Notes: generated by a model not told the origin, from the sequence alone. A DNA stretch of 64,000 bases from Tichowtungia aerotolerans (GCF_009905215.1 NZ_CP047593.1:310001-374000), one strand, 5' to 3'. Numbered from the stretch's first letter, positions 29,017-39,423 are shown. Numbers and translations are program-made.

Positions 29017-30474
29017 ATGAAATGCTATCTGGCTGTCGATCTTGGAGCCTCCAGCGGACGCGTCCTCGCTGGACTCTTTGAAAACGAAAAACTTGAGCTG
29101 GTCGAAATGCACCGTTTCTGGAACGGCGCAGTCGAACACGGCGATGAACTGCACTGGGGAATCGACCAGCTGTTCACCGAAATCAAAACCGGCCTTAAAA
29201 AAGGATTCGAAACCTATGGCGATGCCGTGCAGGCGATCGGCATCGATACCTGGGGCGTGGACTACGGACTGCTCGACGCAAACGGAAACCTGATCAATGC
29301 TCCGTTCCAGTACCGCGACAGCCGTAACGACGGCATGATGGATTTTGCGTTCAGCAAAATGCCGAAAGACGAAATCTACCGCCGCACCGGTCTGCAGTTT
29401 ATGCCGTTTAATACCGTCTTCCAGCTCTGCGCGGAACTGAAGCGTCCGGAATTTGAAAAAGCGGAGAAGATGCTCCTGATGCCGGATCTGTTCACCTACT
29501 GGCTGACCGGCAAAGCGGTCTCGGAATACACAATGGCATCCACCAGCCAGCTGCTCGACGCAAACAAGCGCGACTGGGACTGGGAACTGATTGAAACGCT
29601 CGGCCTGCCGAAAAAGATTTTCTGCGATATCGTACAGCCCGGAACCATTATTGGCCAGCTGACCGACGAAATGGCACAGGAACTCGGCGGAAATGCCGAC
29701 GTGATCGCCGTCGGCGGACACGACACCGCTTCCGCCGTCGCCGCGGCCCCGCTGGCAAGCAAAGACTGCGCATACCTCAGCTCCGGAACCTGGTCGCTGA
29801 TGGGACTCGAAGAACCGGAGCCGATCATCACCGACACAAGCGCCGAATATAACATCACCAATGAAGGCGGCGTCTGCGGAACCATTCGTTTCCTCAAAAA
29901 CATCTGCGGCATGTGGCTGCTGCAGGAATGCAAGCGCAACTGGGAAGAGGCAGGCGAAGAACTGAGCTGGAGACAGATTGATGATCTGGTTCTCGATACC
30001 GATCCGTTCATCGCGTTCATCAATCCGGACGCTCCGGAATTTGCGCAGCCCTGCGATATGCCGAAGCAGATTCAGGAGTTCTGCCGCCGCACCGGGCAGT
30101 ACGTCCCGGAAGGCATCGGAGAAATCGGCCGCGTGATTTTTGAAAGCCTTGCCATGCGCTACCGCGATGTGTTCCAAACCCTGGAAAAACTGCACGGCAA
30201 ACCGCTCGAAAAACTGCATATCGTCGGCGGCGGCTGCAGGAACATCCTGCTCAACCGCCTGACCGCTGACGCCATCGACCGCCCGGTCCTCGCCGGCCCG
30301 GTCGAAGCCACCGGCATCGGCAACATGCTGATGCAGATGATTGCGAAAAAAGAGGTGTCCACTCTGCCCGCCGGCCGCGACATGGTTCTGGAATCCTTCG
30401 GAACCGAACTCTACGAGCCGCAGGAAACCGCTTCGTGGAACGACGCCTTCGAACGCTTTCTTTCGATCATGTAG
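29017..30474 (+). CDS. rhaB: Rhamnulokinase
   Basis: A 485-residue FGGY-family kinase that phosphorylates L-rhamnulose in rhamnose breakdown. The ATP-site segment 'AVDLGASSGRVLAG' at the N-terminus, 'IGIDTWGVDYGLLD', 'GGHDTASAVAAAPL' and the C-terminal 'HIVGGGCRNILLNRLTADA' match RhaB rather than xylulose or glycerol kinase. It is preceded by a GGGGA ribosome site and followed by its own terminator. No isomerase, aldolase or regulator of rhamnose use is in the window, so the rest of the pathway must lie elsewhere. L-rhamnose is common in algal sulfated polysaccharides. Confidence 0.93.
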   Translation: MKCYLAVDLGASSGRVLAGLFENEKLELVEMHRFWNGAVEHGDELHWGIDQLFTEIKTGLKKGFETYGDAVQAIGIDTWGVDYGLLDANGNLINAPFQYRDSRNDGMMDFAFSKMPKDEIYRRTGLQFMPFNTVFQLCAELKRPEFEKAEKMLLMPDLFTYWLTGKAVSEYTMASTSQLLDANKRDWDWELIETLGLPKKIFCDIVQPGTIIGQLTDEMAQELGGNADVIAVGGHDTASAVAAAPLASKDCAYLSSGTWSLMGLEEPEPIITDTSAEYNITNEGGVCGTIRFLKNICGMWLLQECKRNWEEAGEELSWRQIDDLVLDTDPFIAFINPDAPEFAQPCDMPKQIQEFCRRTGQYVPEGIGEIGRVIFESLAMRYRDVFQTLEKLHGKPLEKLHIVGGGCRNILLNRLTADAIDRPVLAGPVEATGIGNMLMQMIAKKEVSTLPAGRDMVLESFGTELYEPQETASWNDAFERFLSIM

Positions 30475-30494
30475 TATTCATTGCCGGATACGAA

Positions 30495-30521
30495 AAAGCC
30501 CCGCTCAACCGGCGGGGCTTT
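30495..30521 (+). terminator. Rho-independent terminator after rhaB
   Basis: Stem AAAGCCCCGC/GCGGGGCTTT followed by CTTTTTATT on the plus strand; on the minus strand the A-rich flank also gives T residues, so it can serve the convergent ABC operon. Confidence 0.88.
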
Positions 30522-30525
30522 CTTT

Positions 30526-31527
30526 TTATTGTTGAGCCAACTCGTCTTCGGACGGCTCGTCTTCTTTGGCTTTCACCAGCTTGTCGCGGGTGACGAGGAA
30601 GCTGTCGGCCTTATAGCTGCTGACCACATAGGTCCAGCCGTTGAGCTTTTCGGGAACATCGCCTTCCAAACGGACATACCGTCCGCCGTCGGCCTCTCCG
30701 CCGACTTTCACCGTAATGGTTTTGTTGGTAGTTGATGCGATGTAAACCACCGGATCCGCAAAGCCGAGATCGGCATCGGATTCTGCCGGATCAGCGACAG
30801 AGGTGCAGTTCAGGTACTGCAGAGCAGAACGCAGTTTGTTCGCTTCCGACACCTGAAGCTCCTCGGTTTCCTGATTGAGCCCGACCAGTGTCCACACTCC
30901 CGCATCTTCTTTCAGCTCCGCATCCGCAGTTTTCACCGAAACAATATCCGGGGAGGAAATGTTCAGCATCTCCTTGTCGATCCAGCTGGAAGAATCCGTG
31001 GCAAACGGACGGAAATCGTAATCCACCAGATAAATGGAGTCCGACCCATCCTTGCGGACAAAGTGCTGGTTGGCCCAGCCCGCGGCATCCGAGGCTGCGC
31101 GCTGCGCTCCGATGTCGACCTTGACCACCTCTTTGCCACCGCTTTTCAGCGCAACAGTCTTTGGCTCATCAAAGCCGTATTCGGCTGCATCGACATTGGA
31201 TGCACGGACCGGGAGCCCGATCTTCAAATCCGATGCCGCACGAAGCGCATCCGCCAGCTTGTTGAAGTCGGCCGGATAGTCATATAGAGAATCCACAACC
31301 CACACTCCGTCCTTCTTTTGCAGCGAGACAGAAGAGACGGCGCTGCCGGTTTGCGAACCTTGGAAAATATCGACGCCATCAACGGTGTTCAGTTCCAATC
31401 CCTGGAACAGGGTTGCTTCTCGATTCACTGCCGGGGTGCGCTTGCGAGCCCCCTTCTGCTGTATCAGAGCAATGCCCGCCAGCACCGCCAGCGCCACCGC
31501 CATTCCTATCAGTTTTTTACCAGTCAT
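30526..31527 (-). CDS. DUF4340 protein, last gene of a Gld-type ABC operon
   Basis: A 333-residue protein with an N-terminal membrane anchor (about 5-23, 'LIGMAVALAVLAGIALI') and a periplasmic body with the repeated beta-rich pattern of DUF4340 ('VSLQKKDGVWVVDSLYDYPADFNKL' and 'LKEDAGVWTLVGLNQETEELQV'). DUF4340 genes commonly follow GldG-like genes, as here. Its role is not known; it probably forms the periplasmic part of the transporter. An acidic C-terminal tail closes the protein. Confidence 0.85.
   Translation of the reverse strand: MTGKKLIGMAVALAVLAGIALIQQKGARKRTPAVNREATLFQGLELNTVDGVDIFQGSQTGSAVSSVSLQKKDGVWVVDSLYDYPADFNKLADALRAASDLKIGLPVRASNVDAAEYGFDEPKTVALKSGGKEVVKVDIGAQRAASDAAGWANQHFVRKDGSDSIYLVDYDFRPFATDSSSWIDKEMLNISSPDIVSVKTADAELKEDAGVWTLVGLNQETEELQVSEANKLRSALQYLNCTSVADPAESDADLGFADPVVYIASTTNKTITVKVGGEADGGRYVRLEGDVPEKLNGWTYVVSSYKADSFLVTRDKLVKAKEDEPSEDELAQQ
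31392..31408. repeat. Dispersed palindrome, imperfect, with a partner 42 bp away
   Basis: GTTCCAA-TCC-CTGGAAC, centre 31400. A further site TTTGCGA-ACC-TTGGAAA is centred at 31358. Both lie in the DUF4340 gene. Confidence 0.5.
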
Positions 31528-31562
31528 AATACAAACTCCGTTTGCGAAAGATGAACGATGAG

Positions 31563-31648
31563 TTATGAAAGATGAAATAAGGTCTGCGACAGCATTTATA
31601 AAAGGCTAACGCCGCCTGAGTTCCATTTTCATAGTTCATCTTTCATAA
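31563..31648. repeat. Intergenic inverted repeat
   Basis: TTATGAAAGATGAA (31563-31576) recurs inverted as TTCATCTTTCATAA (31635-31648), with related short direct repeats of GATGAA around both arms. It fills the 130-bp gap between the GldG-like and DUF4340 genes and could form a large hairpin in the mRNA. Confidence 0.65.
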
Positions 31649-31659
31649 TTCATCTCTCC

Positions 31660-33495
31660 TTATCTCGTTTTCTTAATCCACAACCCGCGTGCAATCCCGA
31701 ATGCGGCGACCAGCAGCGGAATGGCAAGGATGTTAAGGGCCTTCACTCGAACCCCGAGCCGTTCGATATCGCGGCGCAGGTTTTTACGCACTTCCTTGAG
31801 CGACTGCTGGGTCTGGAAGACCTCTTCGCGGAACTGTTTCACTTCGGCTTCCTGCTCCGGAGTCAGGAAGGTCTGCTGACCGTCATCACCGCGGGACTGC
31901 TGCAGGGAATTCAGCCGCTGCTGCGTGGTCTGCAGTTTCTGGTTCAGGCGCTCTTCCTCGGACTGCCATTTGAAGGCCGCCTCTTTTTCGAGCTCAATGA
32001 CGCGGTCAAACGGACGATCGAACGAATTGCGGCTGCGCAGACCGATCAGTGCTTCGCTGCCGCAAAGCTGTTCCAGCATATTCAGGGCAAACGCAAAGTT
32101 GTCGTTGCTGGGCTGCACCATCCGTTGTCCGAACAGATTCATGCTCTGGGTCGCAAAGCGGTCGGCCAGCATATCCACATCGGAAACCAGAACCACCACG
32201 CCGGGCTTCGCGCTTTCTTTCAGACCGTCTTCTTTGTCCGGGAACGCGGTCCTGAACGTACCGGTCAGGCGCATCGCCATCGGCACGCGCCTGCGGCTGA
32301 GCGGACGACCGAGATCGCCGGTCCGCGCCGCGGAGGTGCTGACCGTAAAGCCGTCGTCTTCGGTAAACAGCAGTTCGGTTTTTTCGAGGCCGTTGCTTAC
32401 CGTTCCGTCGAACGCTCCGGCAAACGGAAGCATCATGCTGCTGAGCGATCCGGTGGCGACATCTTCGCCGTTGATCTGCGGCTCGCGCAGCGACAGCCAC
32501 GCGGCGTTGCGCTGGGCACGCCCGCCTCCGGCGTTGAGCAGGCTGGCGGCGGATTCATCGGCAGCCATCTGCCCGGCCGTCATCTCAATGCCCCATGCGG
32601 AGGTCAGTTGATTGAGGTCGGATTCGCCCTGCGGCATCTGGCCCATCTGCATCATCTGCGGATTGGCGTTTTCCATGGCCGTGATGCACATCGGGTCCGT
32701 GAAGGCCATCAGGCGGCCGCCGCGCAGCACAAACTGGTCGAGCGCATACAGCGTATCGTCCGTAATGTCTGCCGGATGGATCAGCAGGAGCGTATCAATA
32801 TCTGCCGCGATATTGGTGGCGGTCATCTCAACGGGTTCCACCTCGTACTGCCGCTCAATTTCGGAAATCAGCGACCACGGCTGCGAACCGCTCTGCTGCT
32901 GCATCATGTAGGGGTTGGCCGGAGCGGAACCGTTCACCGGCAGCGCGCTCATAATGCCGACCCTGGCCGTCTTTTCCGACGCCACTTCGGAAATCATCCG
33001 GGTCAGCAGATATTCGAGCCGCGGCTCGGCGCTCTGCGCGAGCATTGGAATCGCCGCTTCACGGTTTCCGGACACGGCAACAATACCGAAGTAGAGCTGG
33101 CCGCCCATCCCGAACATGTCGAGCGCCTGCCCCTGAAGGCCGTAGCGCTGCGCCCATTCCTCTTCGTCGGAATCGGGCTTCGGATCATATTCCTCCACAA
33201 CGAGGTAACCGCCGGAGCGCGACTCATATTCCCTGAGCAGATCGCGCACGCGGGCCGCAAAGTTTTTCATCGGCACCGGCAGGCGGTCATTGCTTTTGGA
33301 GAAGTAGAACTTCAGCGTCACATCGCGGTCAAGGTCTCCCAGCAGCTGCTTGGTTCCGTCCGAGAGTGTGTAGAGTTTGTCTTCCGTCACATCAATGCGG
33401 GCGCGCATCGGGCGCACCACCGCATTAAAAGCAATCAGGATGCCCAGCAAAAGCAGCACGCCCGCAAGGCCGGTCATTTTTTTCATCTGATTCAT
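31660..33495 (-). CDS. GldG-like ABC transporter auxiliary protein
   Basis: A 611-residue protein of the GldG/ABC-type uncharacterised family. It has an N-terminal TM segment ('GLAGVLLLLGILIAFNAVV'), a large periplasmic region with the family block 'RIDVTEDKLYTLSDGTKQLLGDLDRDVTLKFYFS', a coiled coil near the end ('EERLNQKLQTTQQRLNSLQQ') and a C-terminal TM segment ('ALNILAIPLLVAAFGIARGLW'). ATG 33495 has an AGGAGG ribosome site at good spacing. In gliding Bacteroidota, GldAFG supports motility; elsewhere the function is unknown. Confidence 0.88.
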   Translation of the reverse strand: MNQMKKMTGLAGVLLLLGILIAFNAVVRPMRARIDVTEDKLYTLSDGTKQLLGDLDRDVTLKFYFSKSNDRLPVPMKNFAARVRDLLREYESRSGGYLVVEEYDPKPDSDEEEWAQRYGLQGQALDMFGMGGQLYFGIVAVSGNREAAIPMLAQSAEPRLEYLLTRMISEVASEKTARVGIMSALPVNGSAPANPYMMQQQSGSQPWSLISEIERQYEVEPVEMTATNIAADIDTLLLIHPADITDDTLYALDQFVLRGGRLMAFTDPMCITAMENANPQMMQMGQMPQGESDLNQLTSAWGIEMTAGQMAADESAASLLNAGGGRAQRNAAWLSLREPQINGEDVATGSLSSMMLPFAGAFDGTVSNGLEKTELLFTEDDGFTVSTSAARTGDLGRPLSRRRVPMAMRLTGTFRTAFPDKEDGLKESAKPGVVVLVSDVDMLADRFATQSMNLFGQRMVQPSNDNFAFALNMLEQLCGSEALIGLRSRNSFDRPFDRVIELEKEAAFKWQSEEERLNQKLQTTQQRLNSLQQSRGDDGQQTFLTPEQEAEVKQFREEVFQTQQSLKEVRKNLRRDIERLGVRVKALNILAIPLLVAAFGIARGLWIKKTR

Positions 33496-33511
33496 TTCAA
33501 AAAACCTCCTG

Positions 33512-34258
33512 TTAGCGTCCAACTTTGTTTTTGAGTACAACCTGTGTGGCGAAGAGCATGAAGATCATCACCGAGGCAAAGTACACGAGATCGCGCAGAT
33601 CGATCACACCGCGCTGAAGCGCTTCGTAATGCGACATGAAGCTGAACGAGGCCACGCCGTCCACCAGCCACATCGGAGCCCAGCGGGAAAGCAGATCGGT
33701 TACCGGCGGATAGCCGGCAAGAATCAGGAACAGGCCGATGACCACGGCCAGAATGAAGCTGATCACCTGATTGCGCGTCAACGCAGAGGTAAACATGCCC
33801 GCGGCCACATACGCGCCGGCCAGCAGGCCGCTGCCGAGATAGCCGGAGAAGACCGCGCCGCCATCCGGCGAACCGAGGTAGGCGGCCGTCAGCGGAACCG
33901 GAAACGTCAGCGCCAGCGCCAGCAGCATGAACAGCCACGCGGCAATAAACTTGCCGAGAAGCGCCTGCAGCGGCGTCACCGAAACCGTAAACAGAAGCTC
34001 GACGGTTCCGGACCGGCGCTCCTCCGCCCAGAGGCGCATGGCAACTGCAGGAACCAGGATCATGTAGAGCCACGGATGCCAGGTGAAAAACCCGGTCAGG
34101 TTGGCCTGCCCGGCTTCAAAGAACTGGGCCAGCGAGAACGTAAAGAACCCGGCCAGCATCAGAAAGATGATGATAAACACATACGCGACCGGCGAATCAA
34201 AATAGGCGCGCCATTCGCGTTTGGCGACGGCCAGAACATGAGACGTTGCTTCGTTCAT
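33512..34258 (-). CDS. GldF-like ABC transporter permease
   Basis: A 248-residue ABC-2-type permease with six hydrophobic segments. The N-terminal 'LAVAKREWRAYFDSPVAYVFIIIFLMLAG' and the internal 'LWAEERRSGTVELLFTVSVTPLQALLGKF' are typical of the GldF group. It overlaps the ATPase gene by 4 bp at its start and precedes the GldG-like gene by 16 bp. Confidence 0.92.
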   Translation of the reverse strand: MNEATSHVLAVAKREWRAYFDSPVAYVFIIIFLMLAGFFTFSLAQFFEAGQANLTGFFTWHPWLYMILVPAVAMRLWAEERRSGTVELLFTVSVTPLQALLGKFIAAWLFMLLALALTFPVPLTAAYLGSPDGGAVFSGYLGSGLLAGAYVAAGMFTSALTRNQVISFILAVVIGLFLILAGYPPVTDLLSRWAPMWLVDGVASFSFMSHYEALQRGVIDLRDLVYFASVMIFMLFATQVVLKNKVGR

Positions 34259-35196
34259 ACAGCCACCTCCTTCTCTCCGGCGTCTTCGGTCGTGGTAATC
34301 TGACGGAAAACATCGTCCAGCCGACCTTCGTCGACCTTGATGTCGGAAACCGTCCAGTGATTCTGCTGGGCCGCAGCGAGAATATCGGCGGCAATGGATT
34401 CTCCGGACTTTGGAAACGCGACGATTTTTCCGTCGTCGATCGTTTCGATTTTTCCAATGTTTGGAAGCTGTTCGAGCGCCGGAACAATCCCTTCGCCTTC
34501 TGCGGAGAAGGTGACGGCGTTGTACTGGTTGCTGCGCGTTTTGAGCGCGGCCGGCGTGTCGTCGGCAACCACTTTCCCGGCGCTGATGATAATGGCGCGG
34601 GTGCAGATGGCTTCAACCTCTTCAAGGACATGGGTCGAAAGCATGATGACGCGTTCGGAGGCCATCTCCCGAATCATGTCGCGCACGACCTGCTTCTGGT
34701 TGGGGTCGAGCCCTTCGGTCGGTTCGTCGAGAAGAAGAATATCCGGATCGTGCAGCAGTGCCTGCGCGAGGCAGGTGCGCTGGCGGTATCCTTTGGAAAG
34801 CGTGTCGATGGTCTGCCCGGCGACCGGCTGCAGGAAACAGCGTTCTACGGCGCGGTCCACGCGGCGTTCGCGTTCGCTGCCGCTGAACCCGCGGACTTCC
34901 GCAATGAAACGAAGGAATCCCGATACGGTCATATCCTCGTACAGCGGCGTCGTCTCAGGCATGTAGCCGATGTTTTTCTGTGCACGGACAGGATCTGATG
35001 CAACGTTGATCCCTTTTACTTCGACGATACCGGATGTCGGTGGAAGAAATCCGGCCACCATTCGGATCGTAGTGGTTTTCCCGGCCCCGTTCGGCCCAAG
35101 AAATCCCAGCACGGTTCCCTTATCGACTTCGAACGACACGCCGTCGACGGCACGTCTCCTGCCGAAGTCTCTGACCAATCCCTGTGCTTTGATCAT
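34255..35196 (-). CDS. GldA-like ABC transporter ATP-binding protein
   Basis: A 313-residue ATPase with Walker A GPNGAGKTT (34-42), a Q-loop, signature 'LSKGYRQR' (133-140) and Walker B ILLLDEP (153-159). The 90-residue C-terminal extension is usual for ABC-2 exporters of this group. It is the first gene of the operon, with an AAGGAG ribosome site. A perfect-core palindrome lies at 34451-34467 with a partial site centred at 34408. Confidence 0.93.
   Translation of the reverse strand: MIKAQGLVRDFGRRRAVDGVSFEVDKGTVLGFLGPNGAGKTTTIRMVAGFLPPTSGIVEVKGINVASDPVRAQKNIGYMPETTPLYEDMTVSGFLRFIAEVRGFSGSERERRVDRAVERCFLQPVAGQTIDTLSKGYRQRTCLAQALLHDPDILLLDEPTEGLDPNQKQVVRDMIREMASERVIMLSTHVLEEVEAICTRAIIISAGKVVADDTPAALKTRSNQYNAVTFSAEGEGIVPALEQLPNIGKIETIDDGKIVAFPKSGESIAADILAAAQQNHWTVSDIKVDEGRLDDVFRQITTTEDAGEKEVAV
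34451..34467. repeat. Dispersed palindrome in the GldA-like gene
   Basis: TTTCCAA-TGT-TTGGAAG, centre 34459, perfect core. A partial site TCTCCGG-ACT-TTGGAAA is centred 51 bp away. Confidence 0.75.
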
Positions 35197-35454
35197 CTGC
35201 GCTCTCCTTGTTTAATTCATTTTGATTCATCAATAAACGAAACATCTTGCGGATGCTCCCGGACCTTCAAAAAGGACCGCAACTGGAAATCAGACTTTTC
35301 AGTCCGGATTTCGTTCATTTTTTGTTATGAAAATTTTCTGCGCCTGCAGACATAAAGAAAAGAACCTTGCAGGAGGGGCGGCATAGAGAAAGGAAGCCCG
35401 TCTCGGTCTTCGACCTCGGCTCGAACCCGGGGTTCTCATCCTTTTTAAAACGAA

Positions 35455-35563
<109 letters not shown>

Positions 35564-35607
35564 GAATGAACGGGCAAATATACGGAGACTTTTGAAAAGA
35601 TCAAGCC

Positions 35608-38600
35608 CTAGCCGCAATACTTCTGCAGCACGGCCCGAAGCTGGTCTTTATGGACCGGTTTGGACAAATAATCGTCCATGCCTGCATCGAGGCATTTCTG
35701 GCGATCCTCTTTCAAGGCGTGAGCGGTCATGGCGATAATCGGAATGTCACGAATTTCTCCGACCATCGAGCGGATGGTACGGGTGGTTTCAAATCCGTCC
35801 ATGATCGGCATTTGACAGTCCATGAAAATCAGGTCGAACCGCTGGGCGGCGATCACTTTCAGAGCCTCTGCTCCGTTGGCGGCCACAGACACCCGGCAGC
35901 CGGTCTTTTTAATCATGGCCACCGCAACCTTCTGATTGACCAGATTATCATCAACCAGCAGAACGGTGGCATCGATTTTCTGCAGAGAAGCTTCGACCGG
36001 AACGTCTGCACAAGGCTCCGGTTCTTCCTCTGCCAGGTCTGAAAGAAGAATATTAAAGGCAAAGGTGGTGCCCTGCCCGATTGCACTGGACACTGAAATG
36101 CGGCCCCCCATCAGCTCAACCAGCTGTTTGGTAATGGCGAGGCCCAGCCCGGCACCGCCATGCAGGCGGGTCGACGAGGAATCGCCCTGAGTGAATTTAT
36201 CAAAAACCCGTTTCTGCAGGTTCGGCCCCATGCCGATACCGGTGTCTTTCACATCGACGAGCAGGTTCCATCCTTTTTCGGGCCGCTCCACCTGCATGCG
36301 AATCTGGATATGTCCGTCGTCCGTAAATTTGAGAGCATTGCCCACCAGATTGATCAGCACCTGCCGGATACGCCCGGCATCGCCCATCATTTTTGCAGGG
36401 ACATCCGGGTGAATGGCCACAGACAGGTCAACATTCTTCCCGGCGGCCCGATCGGCAAAAAGCGCCACCACTTTTTCGACCGTCTCGCGGGGACAGAACG
36501 GCTCCATCTGCAACCGAACTTCTCCGGCCTCAATCCGGGAAATATCCAGCAGCTCATCGATGATGGTCAGCAGCTCCTTGGTCGAGTCAAGGACGGTCTG
36601 TGCCAGATCCTTCTGTTCATCGTCAAGCCCGCTGTCCAGAAGCAGGGACGTCATTCCCATCACCCCGTTCATCGGGGTCCGGATTTCGTGGCTCATATTG
36701 GCAAGAAATTCACTCTTGGCCCGATTGGCCCGCTCCGCAAACTGTTTGGCCTTCACCAGCTCACTGTTGGCGCGTTTCAGCTCGGACAGGTCAATATCCA
36801 CCACATACATTTCCCGCTCGCCGCTTTTATTCCACGTAGCTAAGCGGGTGGAGTACACCGCGACCGGTTCACCGTCTGCACGTTTTTTGATCATCTCACC
36901 AGTCCCTTTGGACTGACCAACCGTCACCCATTGGTCGATGGACTCCACAAACTCTTCGCGCTGATCGTCCGGAGCAAGAAGATCCTCAATTTTCTTACCC
37001 AGCGCTTCGCTGCGTGAGTAATTATACAAATGCTCGCTGGCCCGGTTCCAGAAGATGACTTCGTGATTCGAATTATAGCCCTGCACAGCAATATGAGGAA
37101 TTTCCTCGAACAGGAACCGCAGACGCTTCTCACTCTCCTGAAGCGCATCGTGAATCCGGCGGCGCTCCGTCACATCCCGTCCCACCGCCTGAACCTCCAC
37201 CACGCGGCCCGACTCATTAAAAATCGCCGTCTGCTCCCAGTTGATCCATGCAATCCCGTTATTGGACCGGACCCGGTGCTCGGTAATCACCACGCTCCTG
37301 GCCCCGGACACAAGATCCGCCAAAGCCTGTTTCGGCTGCTCCAGATCCTCATGATACGTATACGGAAGGAAAAAGCGGCCGATCAGCTCGCCGCGGCTCC
37401 GCCCCACAAAGCGGCAGAAGGCCTCATTCACAAAGGTAAAGCGCCCCTCCGGATCCATTCGAACAATCAGGCTGTTCTGCACCTCAATCAGGCTGCGATA
37501 ACGCGCTTCACTTTCTTTCAGCGCAATCTCCGCCCGCTTCCGTTCCGACATATCCCGAACCTGCAGCAGGACCGCCAGCCGGCCGTCATAGCGCATCGGC
37601 GCACCGATCACCTCCACCGAGACCGTCGATCCGTCAGAACGCAGCGTGGCCCCTTCATACCGCCGCAACTCCCCGGTAAACCACTTCGGAAAATCTTTTT
37701 CCAGAGACTCCCGATGATCTTCCGGAACCAAGCTCAGCACATTTTTGCCAATCAGCTCATCATATGCCATCCCCTGCATCTGACAGGCCTGGGGATTTGC
37801 GTCCAGAATCATTCCGTTCTCATCTTCAATAAACATCGGGTCCGGTGAATTCTGGAAAATAGCCCGCAGCCGCTCCTCACTGTTTCGAAGCTGCTCCGTT
37901 TTCTCATGCACACTGCGCGACAGCCGCACATCCCACAGCCAGAACCCCAGCACCACAAGCAGAAGTCCAGCGACACCGCCGACCAGCCAGCGCCCGTATT
38001 TCATGAGAACAGAATCCGGCATAAAATTCTCACCGACAAACGGCCGCTTGATCCAGCGGATCACCCCGGCCTGCCGCGATTCCGCAATCAGGCGGTTCAT
38101 CAGCGAAAGAAGCGCCTCATCCGCCACCTTCACACACACCTGATTGGTACTCAGCGGGCCATCCAGCATTCGAAACGCATCGGTGGTTTTCCCGGCGTGA
38201 ACATAACTGAGCACCGTCAGCCGGTTGTAGAGCATCGCCGAACACTCCCCCGACTCCACCGCAGCCAGCACATCACCGAAATGCGTGTACTCTTTTTTTG
38301 AAAGATTGAGATTCAGCTGATCCAGAACCCGCCCGGAAGACTCTCCCTCACAGGCCACCGTTTTTCCGAACAGCCCGGACAGATTCTGAACGGGACTGTT
38401 TTCCGGAACGAAAATGCCTGTCGGCGTCTCGAGCACCGGCAGCGAGACCATTTTCTGCTGATCCCGGCGCTGACTTCCCAGCACGGCAGCACCGACCGCA
38501 TCATATTTGCCGTCGCGAAGGCCCTGCATGGCCTGAAGCCCCGTGACCACGTCGGTTTCCAGCTCAAACCCGACCCGGTCCGCCATCCAGCGGAAAAACT

Positions 38601-38802
38601 CCGGCATTACCCCCGTCAGATCGCCCTGCTCATCCACGTACGACAGAGGAATATAGTTTCCGTGAAACGCCACCCGGAGCGTATAATTCCGCGCCTCCAG
38701 ACAGCTCTTCTCCTGCGGGGTCAGCTCAAACGCGCACCCCACCCCCGCCGCTAAAACCGCCGCCAGAAACACAGACCGGATGGACAAAAAACGCGCTTGC
38801 AT
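35608..38802 (-). CDS. Hybrid sensor histidine kinase with periplasmic solute-binding domain
   Basis: A 1064-residue membrane sensor. Domains in order: signal segment (1-24); family 3 solute-binding domain (about 38-255); TM (about 272-292); three PAS domains (about 308-425, 430-548, 555-675); HisKA with phospho-accepting H705 in '[14 protein letters not shown]'; HATPase with N-box N822 and 'DTGIGM' and 'GGAGLGLAI' boxes; and a receiver domain with D995 ('[13 protein letters not shown]') and K1048. No Hpt domain or output domain is attached, and no response regulator is adjacent, so the phosphoryl group must pass to a partner elsewhere. BvgS-like layout suggests it senses a small periplasmic ligand such as an amino acid. 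Confidence 0.94.
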   Translation of the reverse strand: MQARFLSIRSVFLAAVLAAGVGCAFELTPQEKSCLEARNYTLRVAFHGNYIPLSYVDEQGDLTGVMPEFFRWMADRVGFELETDVVTGLQAMQGLRDGKYDAVGAAVLGSQRRDQQKMVSLPVLETPTGIFVPENSPVQNLSGLFGKTVACEGESSGRVLDQLNLNLSKKEYTHFGDVLAAVESGECSAMLYNRLTVLSYVHAGKTTDAFRMLDGPLSTNQVCVKVADEALLSLMNRLIAESRQAGVIRWIKRPFVGENFMPDSVLMKYGRWLVGGVAGLLLVVLGFWLWDVRLSRSVHEKTEQLRNSEERLRAIFQNSPDPMFIEDENGMILDANPQACQMQGMAYDELIGKNVLSLVPEDHRESLEKDFPKWFTGELRRYEGATLRSDGSTVSVEVIGAPMRYDGRLAVLLQVRDMSERKRAEIALKESEARYRSLIEVQNSLIVRMDPEGRFTFVNEAFCRFVGRSRGELIGRFFLPYTYHEDLEQPKQALADLVSGARSVVITEHRVRSNNGIAWINWEQTAIFNESGRVVEVQAVGRDVTERRRIHDALQESEKRLRFLFEEIPHIAVQGYNSNHEVIFWNRASEHLYNYSRSEALGKKIEDLLAPDDQREEFVESIDQWVTVGQSKGTGEMIKKRADGEPVAVYSTRLATWNKSGEREMYVVDIDLSELKRANSELVKAKQFAERANRAKSEFLANMSHEIRTPMNGVMGMTSLLLDSGLDDEQKDLAQTVLDSTKELLTIIDELLDISRIEAGEVRLQMEPFCPRETVEKVVALFADRAAGKNVDLSVAIHPDVPAKMMGDAGRIRQVLINLVGNALKFTDDGHIQIRMQVERPEKGWNLLVDVKDTGIGMGPNLQKRVFDKFTQGDSSSTRLHGGAGLGLAITKQLVELMGGRISVSSAIGQGTTFAFNILLSDLAEEEPEPCADVPVEASLQKIDATVLLVDDNLVNQKVAVAMIKKTGCRVSVAANGAEALKVIAAQRFDLIFMDCQMPIMDGFETTRTIRSMVGEIRDIPIIAMTAHALKEDRQKCLDAGMDDYLSKPVHKDQLRAVLQKYCG

Positions 38803-38918
38803 AGAACTGCATTATAGGTGGTCAACGGGGTCCGTCGAGTTTGATTTCAAAGAACTGTTACTCTTTCCCGCCCACGGTTTACCATTGATTTCAGCCCCGC
38901 CCGAGCTAACGTTCCCCC

Positions 38919-39353
38919 ATGACCGATCATCTCACTCCGGAAAAGCGCAGCTGGAACATGTCCCGCATCAAAGGCAAAGACACCAGCCCCGAAATCCTCG
39001 TCCGCTCCATGCTCCACCGCGCCGGCTATCGCTTCCGCAAAAACGTCAAAACCCTGCCCGGCAAGCCGGACATCGTCCTGCCGAAATACCGAACTGTCAT
39101 CTTCGTCCACGGGTGCTTCTGGCACCGCCACAAAGGCTGCAAAGGCGCCACCACTCCGAAGACACGAACCGACTGGTGGCAAAAGAAATTCGAGCGCAAC
39201 ATCGCCAACGATAAAAAGCACACCCGTGAGCTGCGCAAACTCGGCTGGCATGTCCTGACTATATGGGAATGCGAGTTAAAGAATTCGAACCGTGTATTCC
39301 TAAAACTGGAAAAGATCTTAACCACGAATCACACGAAAAACACGAAAGGCTGA
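38919..39353 (+). CDS. vsr: Very short patch repair endonuclease (Vsr)
   Basis: A 144-residue nuclease that nicks next to T:G mismatches left by deamination of 5-methylcytosine. The catalytic D51 ('GKPDIVLPKYRTVIF') and H64 and H69 ('VHGCFWHRH') fall at the same numbers as in E. coli Vsr, and the N-terminal 'RSWNMSRIKGKDTSPE' is typical. It precedes the C5-methyltransferase by 270 bp, the usual pairing. The last residues ('LTTNHTKNTKG') are encoded by a dispersed repeat that also occurs outside genes, so the C-terminus may have been extended by repeat insertion. Confidence 0.95.
   Translation: MTDHLTPEKRSWNMSRIKGKDTSPEILVRSMLHRAGYRFRKNVKTLPGKPDIVLPKYRTVIFVHGCFWHRHKGCKGATTPKTRTDWWQKKFERNIANDKKHTRELRKLGWHVLTIWECELKNSNRVFLKLEKILTTNHTKNTKG
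39318..39349. repeat. Degenerate dispersed repeat at the end of vsr
   Basis: The segment TTAACCACGAATCACACG followed by AAAAACACGAAAGG has the internally repetitive look of a family of short intergenic repeats. A fragment in the opposite orientation (GTGTTTTTCGTGG) occurs near 43184. It encodes the last residues of Vsr. Confidence 0.55.
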
Positions 39354-39423
39354 TTCATAATCCCTGACATCAGCCCCCTGCTCTTCCCGTTTGGGAGTAT
39401 CAGCACAGAAAGTCGGAACAGGT

